In this document: in pieces, positions 42,838 through 51,375 of the stretch
Layout: each line of letters begins with the position of its first letter
Numbering within the stretch: position 1 is the first letter of the stretch
NCBI GenBank assembly: GCA_009780025.1
Contig: WRAV01000004.1
Location: 26,166-90,165, forward strand
Direction: 5' to 3'
DNA length: 64,000 bases
DNA from: Oscillospiraceae bacterium
Lineage (GTDB): Bacteria > Bacillota > Clostridia > Oscillospirales > Ruminococcaceae
Program-made: the position numbers and the translations under genes
The notes under the pieces: model-generated
The model's database searches: none
The model's input: the letters and a program-made list of their open reading frames with translations, nothing else
Told to the model about the DNA's origin: nothing

Positions 42838-44106
42838 ATGAACCTAATACTCAAAGGCAGTATTTGCTACAGCAAATCTCTAAGGGAGCTCGCAACACTC
42901 GAGGGCGGCTATATCGTCTGCGAGGGCGGTGTCTCAAGAGGCGTTTTTAGAGAGGTACCCGAGAAATACTCAACATTTTCGGTGGCCGATTATGGGGAGA
43001 GTGTTATCATTCCAGGCTTGGTCGATTTGCACTTGCACGCACCCCAGTACTCGTACAGGGGGCTCGGCATGGATCTCGAGCTGCTCGACTGGTTGAGCAC
43101 CCACACCTTCCCCGAAGAGTCGCGGTATGCCGAGCTTGATTATGCCGACAAGGCGTACAGCGCCTTTGTGGATAACCTTAAGCGTGGAAGCACAACAAGG
43201 GCCGGTGTTTTTGCGACTATACACGCGCCAGCTACCCTGCTGCTAATGGAAAAGCTTGAGCACTCAGGCCTTGTCACGCTGGTGGGCAAAGTTAACATGG
43301 ATCGCAATAGCCCCGACTTTTTGCGCGAAGCTAGCGCTCAGTCAGCGTACGAAGCCACCAGAGCGTGGATTGAGCAATCGCTGGGTAAGTTTAGAAATAC
43401 CGCTCCAATAATCTCTCCCCGCTTTGTGCCCACCTGCACGGGCGAACTGATGCGCGGACTGGGTGAGCTGCAAAAAGAGTTTGGGCTACCCGTGCAATCG
43501 CACCTTTCGGAGAATCGTGGCGAGATTGCCTGGGTGAAGGAGCTGCACCCACGGGCAGAGTTTTACGGGGAGGTCTACGACAGCTACGGACTCTTCGGCG
43601 GTGATGGTGTGCCCACAATCATGGCTCACTGCGTTTGGTCTCATGGTGCGGAGGAAGCGTTGCTGCGCGAGAACGGCGTCTACATAGCCCATTGCCCACA
43701 GTCGAACACTAACTTGGCCTCGGGCATCGCGCCGATCCGCAGGTTTTTGGAGGGCGGGCAGCGTGTCGGCCTTGGGACAGATGTTGCCGGTGGGTGCCAC
43801 ACATCTATTTTCCGTGCAATGACCGATGCTATTCAGTGCTCAAAGCTCCGCTGGCGGCTGGTTGAACAAAACGACGCGCCCCTCACAGTGCCTGAGGCGT
43901 TTTATCTCGGTACAATTGGCGGTGGCAGTTTCTTCGGCAAGGTCGGCAGCTTTGAGGACGGCTACGAATTTGACGCCGTTGTAATTGATGATAGCCCCCT
44001 GGCTGCGACAAACCCTCTCCCCCTCGAAGATCGCTTGGCGAGGATAATATATCTTTCAAATGACAGCCAGATTCGCGCCAAATATGTGCGGGGCAAAAAG
44101 GTTTAG
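42838..44106 (+). CDS. guaD: Guanine deaminase
   Basis: Hydrolyses guanine to xanthine and ammonia. The 422-residue amidohydrolase has PGLVDLHLHAPQYSYRG (metal-binding HxH, about residue 60) and the guanine-deaminase-specific ELLDWLSTHTFPEESRY, then RFVPTCTGELMRGLGEL, MAHCVWSHGAEEALL and LGTDVAGGCHTSIFRAM. AAGGAG lies 14 bases before the ATG. It follows a guanine-class riboswitch, a direct fit of sensor and substrate. Its TAG stop abuts a 690-bp foldback element, which separates it from the xanthine dehydrogenase genes. Confidence 0.95.
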   Translation: MNLILKGSICYSKSLRELATLEGGYIVCEGGVSRGVFREVPEKYSTFSVADYGESVIIPGLVDLHLHAPQYSYRGLGMDLELLDWLSTHTFPEESRYAELDYADKAYSAFVDNLKRGSTTRAGVFATIHAPATLLLMEKLEHSGLVTLVGKVNMDRNSPDFLREASAQSAYEATRAWIEQSLGKFRNTAPIISPRFVPTCTGELMRGLGELQKEFGLPVQSHLSENRGEIAWVKELHPRAEFYGEVYDSYGLFGGDGVPTIMAHCVWSHGAEEALLRENGVYIAHCPQSNTNLASGIAPIRRFLEGGQRVGLGTDVAGGCHTSIFRAMTDAIQCSKLRWRLVEQNDAPLTVPEAFYLGTIGGGSFFGKVGSFEDGYEFDAVVIDDSPLAATNPLPLEDRLARIIYLSNDSQIRAKYVRGKKV

Positions 44107-44796
44107 AACCTGTGTTCATAGGGTCAATATCCTTAAAGTCAATGGCTGAATATTGATTCGCCTGCGGGCGAGAATATGGTACCGCTCATGCCGCTGGAGC
44201 ACTTACTTTCTTTGTCTCGCCAAAGAGAAGTAAGCAAAGAAAGGCGACTGGGGGAGGACCTCGAGAGCTCCAAGACCAGTCGCTCCCAACTCCCCCAGAC
44301 CCCCGCTGGTAGGTCAAAGACAAGTTGGTGTGAGCGGTAGGTTTTTCGGTAGGCGATACCGCTTCGTATTTGATAGCTTTCGTCAGCCTAGGCATAGGTA
44401 ATTGCCAATACCTTACGGCGGAAATTCCTGGCTCTAAAGTCGGGCTCGCATAGCGGCTGGGTAAGTTTGCGGGTAGCCAACCCCCGAAATTCAAAGGTAT
44501 ATGCTGCCACCATGCCCCCGTTGACAAGATCGGGAGCTCGTAAGAATTGCTCACAGGCAAGCGCTCTAATTTCCGCTCGCCTGCCCGAAGAGAGGGGGGC
44601 TGGGGGAGTTGAGAGCGACTGAACTTGGAGCTCTCCCCGGTTCTCCCCCAGTCGCCTTTCTTTGCTTACTTCTCTTTGGCGAGTTAAAGAAAGTAAGTGC
44701 CTCCGCGGCATGAGCGGTACAATATGCCCAGCCCGCAGGCTGATTCTATATTTGGTCTTGACCTTAAAAGACCCTGAACCTATGAACACAGACTCT
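44105..44796. mobile_element. 690-bp foldback (MITE-like) element with about 200-bp imperfect inverted ends
   Basis: The left end (AGAACCTGTGTTCATAGG from 44105) and right end (inverse of AGAGTCTGTGTTCATAGG, to about 44796) are inverted copies. Matching continues through CTGCGGGC, ACCGCTCATGCCGC, ACTTACTTTCTTT, CGCCAAAGAGAAGTAAGCAA and AGGCGACTGGGGGAG to an ACTCCCCCAG segment about 190 bases in (left arm near 44105-44315, right arm near 44595-44796). No gene is present; the middle is unrelated to neighbours. Its left edge coincides with the stop codon of guaD. No transposase or clear target duplication is seen. This explains the whole 44107-44865 gap. Confidence 0.75.
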
Positions 44797-44865
44797 TAAG
44801 ATAACACTGCCCACGCTAACCAGTTCCGAATTCCAGCTGCTAGTTACCATATAAGGAGGGTGTGC

Positions 44866-46977
44866 ATGAAAACAATAAGCAAATCGGTCCCCAAAAGGGA
44901 CCACGCGGAAAAAATCAGCGGCAGCGCCGTGTATGTCTGCGACTACCCCACCGAGGGCATGTTGTTCGGGCGGCTGCTGCGTTCGAGCGTACCCAAGGCA
45001 AACTTGCTGGGCGTAAAGTTGCCCGCACTGCCTGAAGGATACATATACATCGATAAAAATGACGTCCCCGGCACAAACGAAGTCTGGATGATACTAAAGG
45101 ACACCCCGGTGTTTGCCGACAAAACCGTAGAGCATATCGGTGACCCTATAGGTATGCTGGTCGGCCCCGACGAACGCGAAGTGGATAGGCTGCTCGCGAA
45201 AGTCGAGGTTGAGTACGAAGAGCTCGAACCGACTTTTGACGCAAGGCAGTCAAGTGTGGTATTCTTTGACTACGGGTACGAGAAGGGTGACGTGGACAAA
45301 GCCTTTGAAGACGCGGACAAAGTCTACGAAGAGGACTTCGAGACCGGGCTTCAGGAGCACCTGTACCTTGAAACCAACGGCGTTATAGCCCACAGTAAGG
45401 ATGGCAAAATACACGTGCACGGTTCTATTCAATGCCCTTATTATGTGCATAAGGCTCTTGTGCACGCGCTGGGTATGCCCCGCGAGGACGTTAGCGTGGC
45501 TCAGGATGTAATGGGCGGAGGCTTCGGCGGCAAAGAGGACTACCCTTCTCTGCTGGCATGTCAGGCGGCTGTCGCGGCATATAAGACCGGCAAATCTGTC
45601 CGCGTTGTGTTCGGCCGGGAGGAGGACGTTGAGGCAACCAGCAAACGGCATCCGTCTTTTTGCAACTACAAAGTGGCGGTCAAAGATGGGCACGTCACCG
45701 GCATGAAGATTGAAGTGCTGTACGACGCCGGGGCTTACACCACCATGTCACCGGTTGTGCTTCAGCGTGGAATCATCGGCGCTCCCGGGATATACACTAT
45801 ACCTCATTTGAAGGTTCACGGGCAGTCTCGCAAAACCAACACTGTACCCAACGGTGCCTTCCGGGGATTTGGCGGGCCGCAGACATTTTTCGCTATAGAG
45901 ATGATGATGACCCACATTGCAAAAGACCTGGGGCAAGACCCGGTAGACTTCAAGTTGCGTCACGTGGCTAAGCAGGGTGACCTAACGTCCACAAGCGGGA
46001 AACACCACTTCCCGGTTCCTATTCCGGCTATGATGGACGCGGTGGTCAAGGCGAGTGATTATTACACGAAGAGAGCCGCCTACAAAAACCAGACCGGGCG
46101 TTACCGCAAGGGTATTGGTATGGCAGCAGTCTACCACGGCGCGGGCTTTACCGGCAACGGCGAGCGGGATATCATCAAGGCGGTTGCGCAGCTGCGCAAA
46201 GACCGCGAGGGCAACGTTGAAATTCTCACCGCCAACACCGACATGGGCCAGGGGCTCTTTACCGTGTTTGCAAAAATCGTGGCCGAGGCGCTCTCTTTGC
46301 CCCTCGAGCGCATTATTATAACTTACCCCGACACCGCAAGAGTGCCGGATTCCGGGCCCACAGTGGCTTCGCGCTCTGTTATGGCGGTGGGCGAGCTGCT
46401 TAGGCGCGCCGCGCTCAGGTTGAAGGACGAGTGGGTCGACGGGCAGGAACAGCTTATTGAAGAGCGTTACAAGCACCCCGAGTGGATGATTCAGTTTGAC
46501 CTGGAAACATTCCAGGGTGACGCTTACCCAACCTACTCTTGGACGGTCAACGCCGTTGAGGTGGAGATAGATACATATACCGGCAATATCGGCATCGTCG
46601 GCGCATGGGGCTCGTTTGACGTTGGTACTCCGATTGATGAAAACATCGTTATCGGCCAGATGGAGGGCGGCTTTGTGCAAAGCCTTGGCTATGGCATGAT
46701 GGAGAAAATGACCGCCGAAAAGGGCCGCATACGCAACAATAAGTTCAGCGACTATATTATTCCATCATCCGTAGATTTCTCTAACTTGCAGGTAATGCTT
46801 CATGTTGAGGACTACCCGGAGGGCCCGTTTGGCGCAAAGGGCGCGGGAGAACTTCCGCATGTTGGCGGAGCTCCGGCAGTGCTCGATGCTATCGAGAACG
46901 CACTGGGCGTGAACCTTAACAAAATACCCTTTGTAGCCGAAGATGTGATGAACACACTGCGGGAGGTGAGCAGGTAA
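44866..46977 (+). CDS. xdhA: Xanthine dehydrogenase, molybdenum-binding subunit
   Basis: Catalytic subunit of a three-subunit molybdenum hydroxylase oxidising hypoxanthine/xanthine. The 703-residue protein has DHAEKISGSAVYVCDYPTEG, QDVMGGGFGGKEDYPSLLAC, the substrate-site GAFRGFGGPQTFF, TDMGQGLFTVFAKIVAEAL, DSGPTVASRSVM and the C-terminal Glu loop FGAKGAGELPHVGGAPAVLD. ATG 44866 follows AAGGAGGG by 5 bases; an in-frame GTG at 44860 is part of that site. The 2Fe-2S gene overlaps its stop (TAATG). It belongs with the two next genes and is distinct in form from the fused enzyme at 27053-29650. Confidence 0.93.
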   Translation: MKTISKSVPKRDHAEKISGSAVYVCDYPTEGMLFGRLLRSSVPKANLLGVKLPALPEGYIYIDKNDVPGTNEVWMILKDTPVFADKTVEHIGDPIGMLVGPDEREVDRLLAKVEVEYEELEPTFDARQSSVVFFDYGYEKGDVDKAFEDADKVYEEDFETGLQEHLYLETNGVIAHSKDGKIHVHGSIQCPYYVHKALVHALGMPREDVSVAQDVMGGGFGGKEDYPSLLACQAAVAAYKTGKSVRVVFGREEDVEATSKRHPSFCNYKVAVKDGHVTGMKIEVLYDAGAYTTMSPVVLQRGIIGAPGIYTIPHLKVHGQSRKTNTVPNGAFRGFGGPQTFFAIEMMMTHIAKDLGQDPVDFKLRHVAKQGDLTSTSGKHHFPVPIPAMMDAVVKASDYYTKRAAYKNQTGRYRKGIGMAAVYHGAGFTGNGERDIIKAVAQLRKDREGNVEILTANTDMGQGLFTVFAKIVAEALSLPLERIIITYPDTARVPDSGPTVASRSVMAVGELLRRAALRLKDEWVDGQEQLIEERYKHPEWMIQFDLETFQGDAYPTYSWTVNAVEVEIDTYTGNIGIVGAWGSFDVGTPIDENIVIGQMEGGFVQSLGYGMMEKMTAEKGRIRNNKFSDYIIPSSVDFSNLQVMLHVEDYPEGPFGAKGAGELPHVGGAPAVLDAIENALGVNLNKIPFVAEDVMNTLREVSR

Positions 46978-47453
46978 TGACGCAGGAAATTAGGTTCAAT
47001 CTAAACGGCAGCGACACCGTGTACACCGGCAACCCGGCCGATCGCTTGCTTGACGTGCTCAGAAATGAGCTGCGCTTAACCGGTACCAAGTGTGGCTGCA
47101 AAGAGGGCGAATGCGGCGCTTGCTCGGTGATAATAGACGGCAAACTCATAAACTCCTGCTTGGTGGCGATGGGCAGCCTTGAGGGCGCTAAAGTGCTGAC
47201 TATTGAGGGTTGCACCAAAACACCGCAGTTCGCGGCGCTGGATAAGGCGTATGAATCTGTTTCCGCGGTGCAGTGCGGGTTCTGTATACCCGGTATGATT
47301 ATGGCCTCTCAGTGTCTGCTGGCCAATAACCCACATCCCTCCGAAGCCGAAATACGCGAGGGAATTTCGGGGAACCTGTGCCGCTGTACCGGGTACAACG
47401 CAATTGTAAAAGCGGTAGGCACCGCGGCAGAGGAGGGCAATGGATTATGGTAA
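46977..47453 (+). CDS. xdhC: Xanthine dehydrogenase, 2Fe-2S subunit
   Basis: A 158-residue electron-transfer subunit with two 2Fe-2S clusters: CGCKEGECGACSVIIDGK...C (about residues 38-60, plant-ferredoxin type) and CGFCIPGM...CRCTGYNAIV (about 99-135). It passes electrons from the molybdenum site to FAD. The ATG overlaps the stop of the molybdenum subunit gene and the next gene starts within its last codons, so the trio is tightly coupled. Confidence 0.94.
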   Translation: MTQEIRFNLNGSDTVYTGNPADRLLDVLRNELRLTGTKCGCKEGECGACSVIIDGKLINSCLVAMGSLEGAKVLTIEGCTKTPQFAALDKAYESVSAVQCGFCIPGMIMASQCLLANNPHPSEAEIREGISGNLCRCTGYNAIVKAVGTAAEEGNGLW

Positions 47454-48265
47454 CGAGCTTTACGCCCCGCAGCCTGGATGAAGCGATACGTCTGCGCCAA
47501 AAACCCGAGCTTACCCCCTACACCGGCGGAACCGACCTGATGGTCAACCCGAATGAGGACGCAAGCTACCTTTTCTTGCACAGAGTGCCTGAGATGAAGC
47601 GGATTGTAGAGGACGGCGAGTACATTCGCTTTGGCGCGGCCTGCACATACACCGAAGTGATAAAACACCCGCTGACCCCCAATATTTTAAAAGAAGCCTG
47701 CCTAAAGATTGCCGCGCCCGCCATACGCAACGCGGGGAGTATTGGCGGCAACATTGCTAACGGCTCGCCCAAGGCCGACAGCGCGCTGATATTTATGGTA
47801 GCGGATGCAAAATTGCGGCTTTGCAGTGCCGGTGGCGAGAGGCTCGTGCCTATTAAGGATTTTTACCTTGGGCGCAAAAAACTTGATCTGCGCCCGGATG
47901 AGCTCCTTGTCGAGGTGCTGATGCCGCGGCATGGGCTTGACAACTACTACCATGTCAAGGTAGGGGCAAGGAACGCGCTGGCCATATCGCGGGTATCTTT
48001 CGCGGGGATTATGGATATAGAGGATGGCAAAATCAGGCGCTGCGCCACCGCTTTTGGCGCGGTCAGCGATGTGATTATCCGACTGGATCAGATTGACCAG
48101 ATGCTGGACGGCAAGACAATCTCGGAAGCCAAAGAACTCAAAAGCGCTTATCTGAGCGCAATGGACGAGGCGATTGTACCAATTCGCGGTAGGGTTGGGA
48201 TAGAATACCGCAAGGACGTCTGCATGAATCTGTTGCGCGACTTTTTGGAGGTTAACGGAATATAA
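47447..48265 (+). CDS. xdhB: Xanthine dehydrogenase, FAD-binding subunit
   Basis: A 272-residue FAD subunit completing the trimeric enzyme. FAD contacts: TPYTGGTDLMVNPNE (about residue 25) and APAIRNAGSIGGNIANGSPK (about 87-106), then PDELLVEVLMPRH; the CO-dehydrogenase flavoprotein C-terminal domain follows. It is slightly short for the family. ATG 47447 overlaps the end of the 2Fe-2S gene and follows AGGAGGG; codons further upstream in frame overlap that gene. Confidence 0.92.
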   Translation: MVTSFTPRSLDEAIRLRQKPELTPYTGGTDLMVNPNEDASYLFLHRVPEMKRIVEDGEYIRFGAACTYTEVIKHPLTPNILKEACLKIAAPAIRNAGSIGGNIANGSPKADSALIFMVADAKLRLCSAGGERLVPIKDFYLGRKKLDLRPDELLVEVLMPRHGLDNYYHVKVGARNALAISRVSFAGIMDIEDGKIRRCATAFGAVSDVIIRLDQIDQMLDGKTISEAKELKSAYLSAMDEAIVPIRGRVGIEYRKDVCMNLLRDFLEVNGI

Positions 48266-48288
48266 TTTCCGAATCTGTACTCAAACTA

Positions 48289-48406
48289 AGAACCTGTGGT
48301 CAATGACGAGAGTTGCCACGAGCCGAAGCGATTATTTCGCTAAGAGAAGAAAGATAGCGAAATAATCGGCGGGGTGGTGGCGACTCGAGTATCGACTACA
48401 GATTCT
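48289..48406. repeat. 118-bp foldback sharing ends with the 44105 element
   Basis: The left arm AGAACCTGTGGTCAATGACG (from 48289), then GCCACGAGCCGAAGCGATTA, is inverted at the right (ends ACAGATTCT at 48406), with loop around GCTAAGAGAAGAAAGATAGC. The terminal AGAACCTGT matches the ends of the 44105-44796 element. GAGCCGAAGCGATT matches the 31270-31418 element. It separates xdhB from the importer genes. Confidence 0.75.
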
Positions 48407-48516
48407 AATAAAAAGGGGGTAGCTTTACAAGGTCAGGAGCTCTTGTATTAATAAACACTAGGGACAAGCATGTAGCAAAAAATCTTTGGCCTCAATGACG
48501 AAAGGAGCAAATAAAC

Positions 48517-49704
48517 ATGAAAAAGCGTTTAATTGTACTTATTGTGGTGCTCAGCCTTCTCCTAGCCGCCTGTGCCCAGCCCCAGCAGGCTCCGGCCCCC
48601 GCTCCGACACCTCCAGCCGATGGTGGCGCAGCTGCTGATACAGCTCCCCCCGCAGGTGAAGGTGGCCTGACCTTTGGAAACATCCGCCTGGCGTTCGTTC
48701 ACGTTGGCGACCCCGCCGATATGGGCTATACCTACAGACAGCACCGCGGCACCACAGATATGATGCTTGAGCTCGGTATCCATCCGGACCAGGTTCTCAA
48801 CTTCTTTAACATTCCCCCGGGCGGCGCTGCCGACACTGCCATCCTTGAGGCAATCGAGTGGGGCGCTGACATGGTTTTTGCTACCAGCTTTGGACACGGA
48901 CCCCATATGCTGGAAGCCGCGCGCGCACACCCCGATGTTAACTTCTTCCACGCGACCGGCGACCTTGCTCTGGACGCTGGCCTGCCCAACTTCCACAACT
49001 ACTTTGGCAATATGTCTCAAGCGCGCTACCTTTCCGGTATTGCTGCCGGCTTGCGGACAGAAACCAACGTACTCGGCTTTGTGGCCGCCCACCCCTTTGC
49101 CGAAGTAATCACCGGATTTACCGCATTCTACAAGGGTGCGCTGTCGGTCAACCCCGACGTGACAATGTACGTCATGTTTATGAACGCATGGAACAACCCT
49201 GCCCTTGAGGCTCAGATTGCACAGGCCCTTATCGACCGTGGCGCCGACGTTATCGGCCAACACGCCGACAGCCCATCGGCTCAGGGTGTTGCTCAAAACA
49301 ACGGCGTCTGGAGCGTAGGCTACAACGCCAACATGATTCCCGCGGCCCCGGGCGCAGTGCTTGTCTCCCCGATGTTTGACTGGAGCTACTACCTTACTTA
49401 TGCCGTATACGAGTTTGTAACTAACGGAAACGTGCGGACAGACTTCTTGGGAAGCATGGAGCCGGGCGGCCAAGGCATGGTTTTCCTTTCTGCGCTTAAC
49501 CCCAACGAAGGCGTGGTTGCAGAGGGTACCGCAGAAGCTATTGCGGCAGCTGAAGGAGCTATAATTGCAGGGCGCAATATTTTTACCGGCCCGATTTACG
49601 ACAACGAGGGCAACCAAATTCTCGCCGAAGGTGAAGAGTGGACCGAGCGTCAGTCTGCACCTTCCTGGAGCTACATTGTACAGGGAATAACCGTTATCGA
49701 ATAG
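48517..49704 (+). CDS. BMP-family nucleoside-binding lipoprotein
   Basis: Substrate-binding component of a nucleoside/purine ABC importer (BmpA/NupN/Med family). The 395-residue protein has a signal peptide with lipobox LLLAACAQ (Cys20), a Pro/Ala-rich linker, then a two-lobed domain with AFVHVGDPADMGYTYRQHRG, ADMVFATSFGHGPHMLEAA, YLSGIAAGLRTETNVLGFVA and VIGQHADSPSAQGVAQNNG. AAAGGAG precedes the ATG. The three following genes give the ATPase and two permeases. Context of purine enzymes favours purine nucleosides or bases as ligand. Confidence 0.92.
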   Translation: MKKRLIVLIVVLSLLLAACAQPQQAPAPAPTPPADGGAAADTAPPAGEGGLTFGNIRLAFVHVGDPADMGYTYRQHRGTTDMMLELGIHPDQVLNFFNIPPGGAADTAILEAIEWGADMVFATSFGHGPHMLEAARAHPDVNFFHATGDLALDAGLPNFHNYFGNMSQARYLSGIAAGLRTETNVLGFVAAHPFAEVITGFTAFYKGALSVNPDVTMYVMFMNAWNNPALEAQIAQALIDRGADVIGQHADSPSAQGVAQNNGVWSVGYNANMIPAAPGAVLVSPMFDWSYYLTYAVYEFVTNGNVRTDFLGSMEPGGQGMVFLSALNPNEGVVAEGTAEAIAAAEGAIIAGRNIFTGPIYDNEGNQILAEGEEWTERQSAPSWSYIVQGITVIE

Positions 49705-49733
49705 AATTGTAACTCAGAACCTGTATTCTAAAG

Positions 49734-49768
49734 GGGAGGGGCTGCCCGTCGTGGCCGCAGCCCCTCCC
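49734..49768 (+). terminator. Strong hairpin between binding-protein and ATPase genes
   Basis: Perfect 12-bp stem GGGAGGGGCTGC (49734-49745) with GCAGCCCCTCCC (49757-49768), followed by ACCTTATTTTG. The T-run is broken, so partial termination or 3'-end protection is likely, which would give more binding protein than transporter. An AGAACCTGTATTC sequence just upstream (49716) resembles a foldback end. Confidence 0.6.
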
Positions 49769-49794
49769 ACCTTATTTTGTGAAGACTGGTGGTG

Positions 49795-51375
49795 ATGAAT
49801 TTGGCGCAGGAACAAACTGCGGTGCAGCCTGCTATCCAAACCCATAACCTGACAAAAACATTCGACCAGGTGGTCGCTAACGACCGGGTGTCGTTTGATG
49901 TTCGCAGGGGCGAAATACTGGCTCTGCTGGGCGAGAACGGTAGCGGCAAAACCACGCTGATGAATATGCTTTTTGGCATCTACTTCCCTGACAGCGGCGA
50001 AATTGAAGTGGGTGGCAAAGAGGTGAGCATCCTCTCGCCCAAGGACGCGTACGATTTGGGCATAGGCATGGTCCACCAGCATTTTAAGTTGGTAGACATA
50101 CTCACAGCGGCGGATAATATTGTGCTGGGGCTCGATACCGGCGCGCTGCTAAACCGCAAGGCCTACACGCAGGAGATCCGCGAAATTAGCGAGCGTTACG
50201 GCTTTGGGCTGGACCCGGAAAAGAAAATATACAACATGTCTGTGAGCGAAAAACAGACAGTTGAGATTGTAAAGGTGCTATACCGCGGCGCCGAAATACT
50301 TATTCTCGACGAGCCGACGGCCGTTCTAACACCCCAGGAGACCGAACGCCTTTTTGTCACTCTGCGCAACATGAGGGAGGACGGCAAGGCAATAGTCATT
50401 ATCACCCACAAGCTGCACGAAGTTTTGGCGGTTTCTGACCGCGTGCATATTCTGCGCAAGGGCAAGTCGATTGCCACTGTGAACACCGCCGAGACCAACC
50501 AGCAAGAGCTGACCGAAATGATGGTCGGCCGCTCCATCAGCCTGAAAATTGACCGCCCTGTGTGCGAAAAATGCTGTGACAAGCTTGACATCAAGGGGCT
50601 TAACTGTTTGACACCGGATGGCGTAAAGGCGTTGCAGAACGTCAGTTTTACGCTGAAGGCAGGTGAAATTCTCGGGGTGGCGGGAATCGCGGGCAGCGGC
50701 CAGAAGGAGCTTTGCGAGGCCCTGGCCGGTCTCTACCCGGTGGCAAGCGGTTCGGTTATGTTCTGCGACGAAGATGAGGGAAAGATCGAGCTTGCCGGCA
50801 AGACCCCAAAAGAGATTGCCCGTTTGGGCGTTAGCATGGCGTTCGTGCCCGAAGACCGTTTGGGCATGGGGCTTGTGGCCAACATGGACATGACCGACAA
50901 CGTAATGCTGCGCTACTACGATAAGGGCAAAGGCCCCTTTGTTGACCGAAAAAGCTCGCGCACGCTTGCCGAGAGCCTGATTGAGCAGTTAGCTATTGTC
51001 ACGCCGGGGGTTAGCAAGCCGGTGCGGCGGATGAGCGGGGGCAATGTGCAAAAAGTGCTGCTGGGGCGGGAAATCGCCTCCGCACCTGAGGTCTTGATTG
51101 TCGCTTACCCTGTGCGTGGCCTGGACATCAACTCTTCCTACACCATCTACGATTTGCTCAACCAGCAAAAGCAGAAAGGCGTGGCGGTGCTGTTCATCGG
51201 CGAGGATTTGGACGTGCTTCTTGAGCTCGCCGACCGCATACTGGTACTCTGCGGCGGACAAATTAGCGGCATTGTCGATGCGGCTGCGACCACCAAAGAA
51301 GAGGTCGGACTGCTGATGACACATGTACCCGGCTCCGACACCGACAAACCCGTCGAGGAGGTGAGCAGCTCATGA
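49795..51375 (+). CDS. Nucleoside ABC importer ATP-binding protein (two fused ATPase domains)
   Basis: A 526-residue duplicated ATPase of the NupO/YufO (sugar-importer-like) family. Domain 1: LGENGSGKTTLMNMLFGIYF (Walker A, about residue 42), a degenerate signature MSVSEKQTVEI and Walker B LILDEPTAVLTPQE. Domain 2: Walker A reduced to VAGIAGSGQKELCEAL, intact signature MSGGNVQKVLLGRE and Walker B LIVAYPVRGLD without catalytic Glu. This asymmetry is normal for the family (one competent site). ATG 49795 was taken; GTG codons at 49789 and 49792 are alternatives and the ribosome site is weak. The permease ATG overlaps its stop. Confidence 0.92.
   Translation: MNLAQEQTAVQPAIQTHNLTKTFDQVVANDRVSFDVRRGEILALLGENGSGKTTLMNMLFGIYFPDSGEIEVGGKEVSILSPKDAYDLGIGMVHQHFKLVDILTAADNIVLGLDTGALLNRKAYTQEIREISERYGFGLDPEKKIYNMSVSEKQTVEIVKVLYRGAEILILDEPTAVLTPQETERLFVTLRNMREDGKAIVIITHKLHEVLAVSDRVHILRKGKSIATVNTAETNQQELTEMMVGRSISLKIDRPVCEKCCDKLDIKGLNCLTPDGVKALQNVSFTLKAGEILGVAGIAGSGQKELCEALAGLYPVASGSVMFCDEDEGKIELAGKTPKEIARLGVSMAFVPEDRLGMGLVANMDMTDNVMLRYYDKGKGPFVDRKSSRTLAESLIEQLAIVTPGVSKPVRRMSGGNVQKVLLGREIASAPEVLIVAYPVRGLDINSSYTIYDLLNQQKQKGVAVLFIGEDLDVLLELADRILVLCGGQISGIVDAAATTKEEVGLLMTHVPGSDTDKPVEEVSSS

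Noticed and set aside
44105..44796. CRISPR array or coding insertion in the 760-bp gap
   Set aside because: There is no regular repeat-spacer pattern; the repeats are one pair of inverted arms. No open frame has a ribosome site or family motif.
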